From: VAZQ01 sp963756715
GTDB lineage: Bacteria; Pseudomonadota; Alphaproteobacteria; Rhizobiales; Xanthobacteraceae
NCBI GenBank assembly: GCA_963756715.1
Contig: CAVWOV010000035.1
Span: forward strand, 248,001 to 312,000
Direction of reading: 5' to 3'
DNA: 64,000 bases
Of this stretch, positions 63,599 to 64,000 are shown piece after piece. How positions within the stretch are numbered: position 1 is the first letter of the stretch; every line of letters begins with the position of its first letter. The notes under the pieces are model-generated. The model saw only the letters and a program-made list of their open reading frames with translations, ran no database searches and had not been told where the DNA came from. Position numbers and translations under genes: made by a program.

Positions 63599-64000
63599 TG
63601 TCCGCTGCCCCCGAGCGGACCGATGAATCCGCTCAGACAGGCGAGAAGGATCTGCTGCGGCTTCTGACCTGCGGATCGGTCGACGACGGCAAGTCCACGC
63701 TGATCGGACGTCTTCTGTATGATACCCGGCGCATTTTTGACGATCAGTTGACCACGCTCGAGCAGGATTCGAAGACATTAGGGACCACCGGCGGCGAGAT
63801 CGATTTCGCCCTGCTGCTCGACGGTCTCGAGGCCGAACGCGAGCAGAAGATCACGATCGACGTCGGCTATCGATATTTTACCACCGCGAAACGCTCGTTC
63901 ATCATTGCCGATACGCCGGGGCACGAGCAATTCACCCGCAACATGGCGACCGGCGCGTCAAACTCGGAACTCGCCGTCATCCTGGTCGATGCCCGCAAGG
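63598..64000 (+). CDS. cysN: sulfate adenylyltransferase subunit 1 (CysN or CysNC), cut by window end
   Basis: The first 134 residues of the GTPase subunit are present: G1 loop LTCGSVDDGKSTLIGRLLYD, switch region REQKITIDVGYRYF and G3 IIADTPGHEQFTRNMATGAS. The G-to-K change in the usual EREQGITIDV motif is worth noting. In many Alphaproteobacteria this protein is fused to APS kinase (CysC), which cannot be judged here. Confidence 0.93.
   Translation, partial: MSAAPERTDESAQTGEKDLLRLLTCGSVDDGKSTLIGRLLYDTRRIFDDQLTTLEQDSKTLGTTGGEIDFALLLDGLEAEREQKITIDVGYRYFTTAKRSFIIADTPGHEQFTRNMATGASNSELAVILVDARK

Overview
The window looks like the chromosome of a GC-rich alphaproteobacterium, most likely a Hyphomicrobiales (Rhizobiales) member near Bradyrhizobium, Rhodopseudomonas or Xanthobacteraceae. 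This rests on the nepR-ecfG general stress pair with a textbook EcfG promoter, the cysG-DUF2849-cysI-DUF934 sulfite reductase operon, the bdhA-adc-patatin group, and many NMT1-type ABC transporters. No rRNA, tRNA, CRISPR, phage or intact insertion sequence was seen.

Layout. 0.1-2.3 kb: general stress response (nepR, ecfG, a DUF1328 membrane peptide, a small permease). 2.3-6.6 kb: ornithine cyclodeaminase-family enzyme, ABC-F ATPase, Bug-type binding protein. 6.8-10.8 kb: siroheme and sulfite reduction operon. 10.8-18.1 kb: small accessory genes (two VOC proteins, CBS-BON, two enzymes, alcohol dehydrogenase, cupin, winged-helix/TPR regulator) with two IS5-type transposase scraps. 18.3-31.4 kb: a minus-strand nitrate assimilation cluster running nrtA-nrtB-tandem ATPase-FAD reductase-nasA-FAD/[2Fe-2S]/cytochrome b fusion-eleven-heme cytochrome c-DUF3365 heme protein-globin. 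31.8-35.9 kb: ArsR-controlled SRPBCC/VOC genes with a palindromic operator. 36-40.1 kb: HlyD/ATPase/permease exporter plus acyltransferase. 41.4-46.7 kb (plus strand) and 51.4-60.4 kb (minus strand): two ABC transporter operons carrying amidohydrolases, a Rieske oxygenase, an allantoinase-like enzyme, an SDR and a cyanuric acid hydrolase/barbiturase, apparently for uptake and breakdown of a nitrogen heterocycle. Between them lie a BT1-type transporter and the acetoacetate/3-hydroxybutyrate genes. The right edge holds a LysR regulator, a methyltransferase and cysD-cysN.

Most distinctive is the nitrate cluster. It has uptake, NasA and two NirB-like flavoprotein modules, but no siroheme nitrite reductase. 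In its place is a flavoprotein fused to a [2Fe-2S] domain and a membrane cytochrome b, translationally coupled to a membrane-anchored eleven-heme cytochrome c. I infer a redox chain from NAD(P)H across the membrane to a multiheme protein that could act on nitrite or a related nitrogen oxide.

A caution on sequence quality: at least 19 one-base reading-frame breaks occur in otherwise intact, conserved genes. Every broken gene has a length that one extra base (two in the flavocytochrome) would explain. I read these as insertion-type consensus errors and annotate the genes as whole, giving the approximate break point for each.
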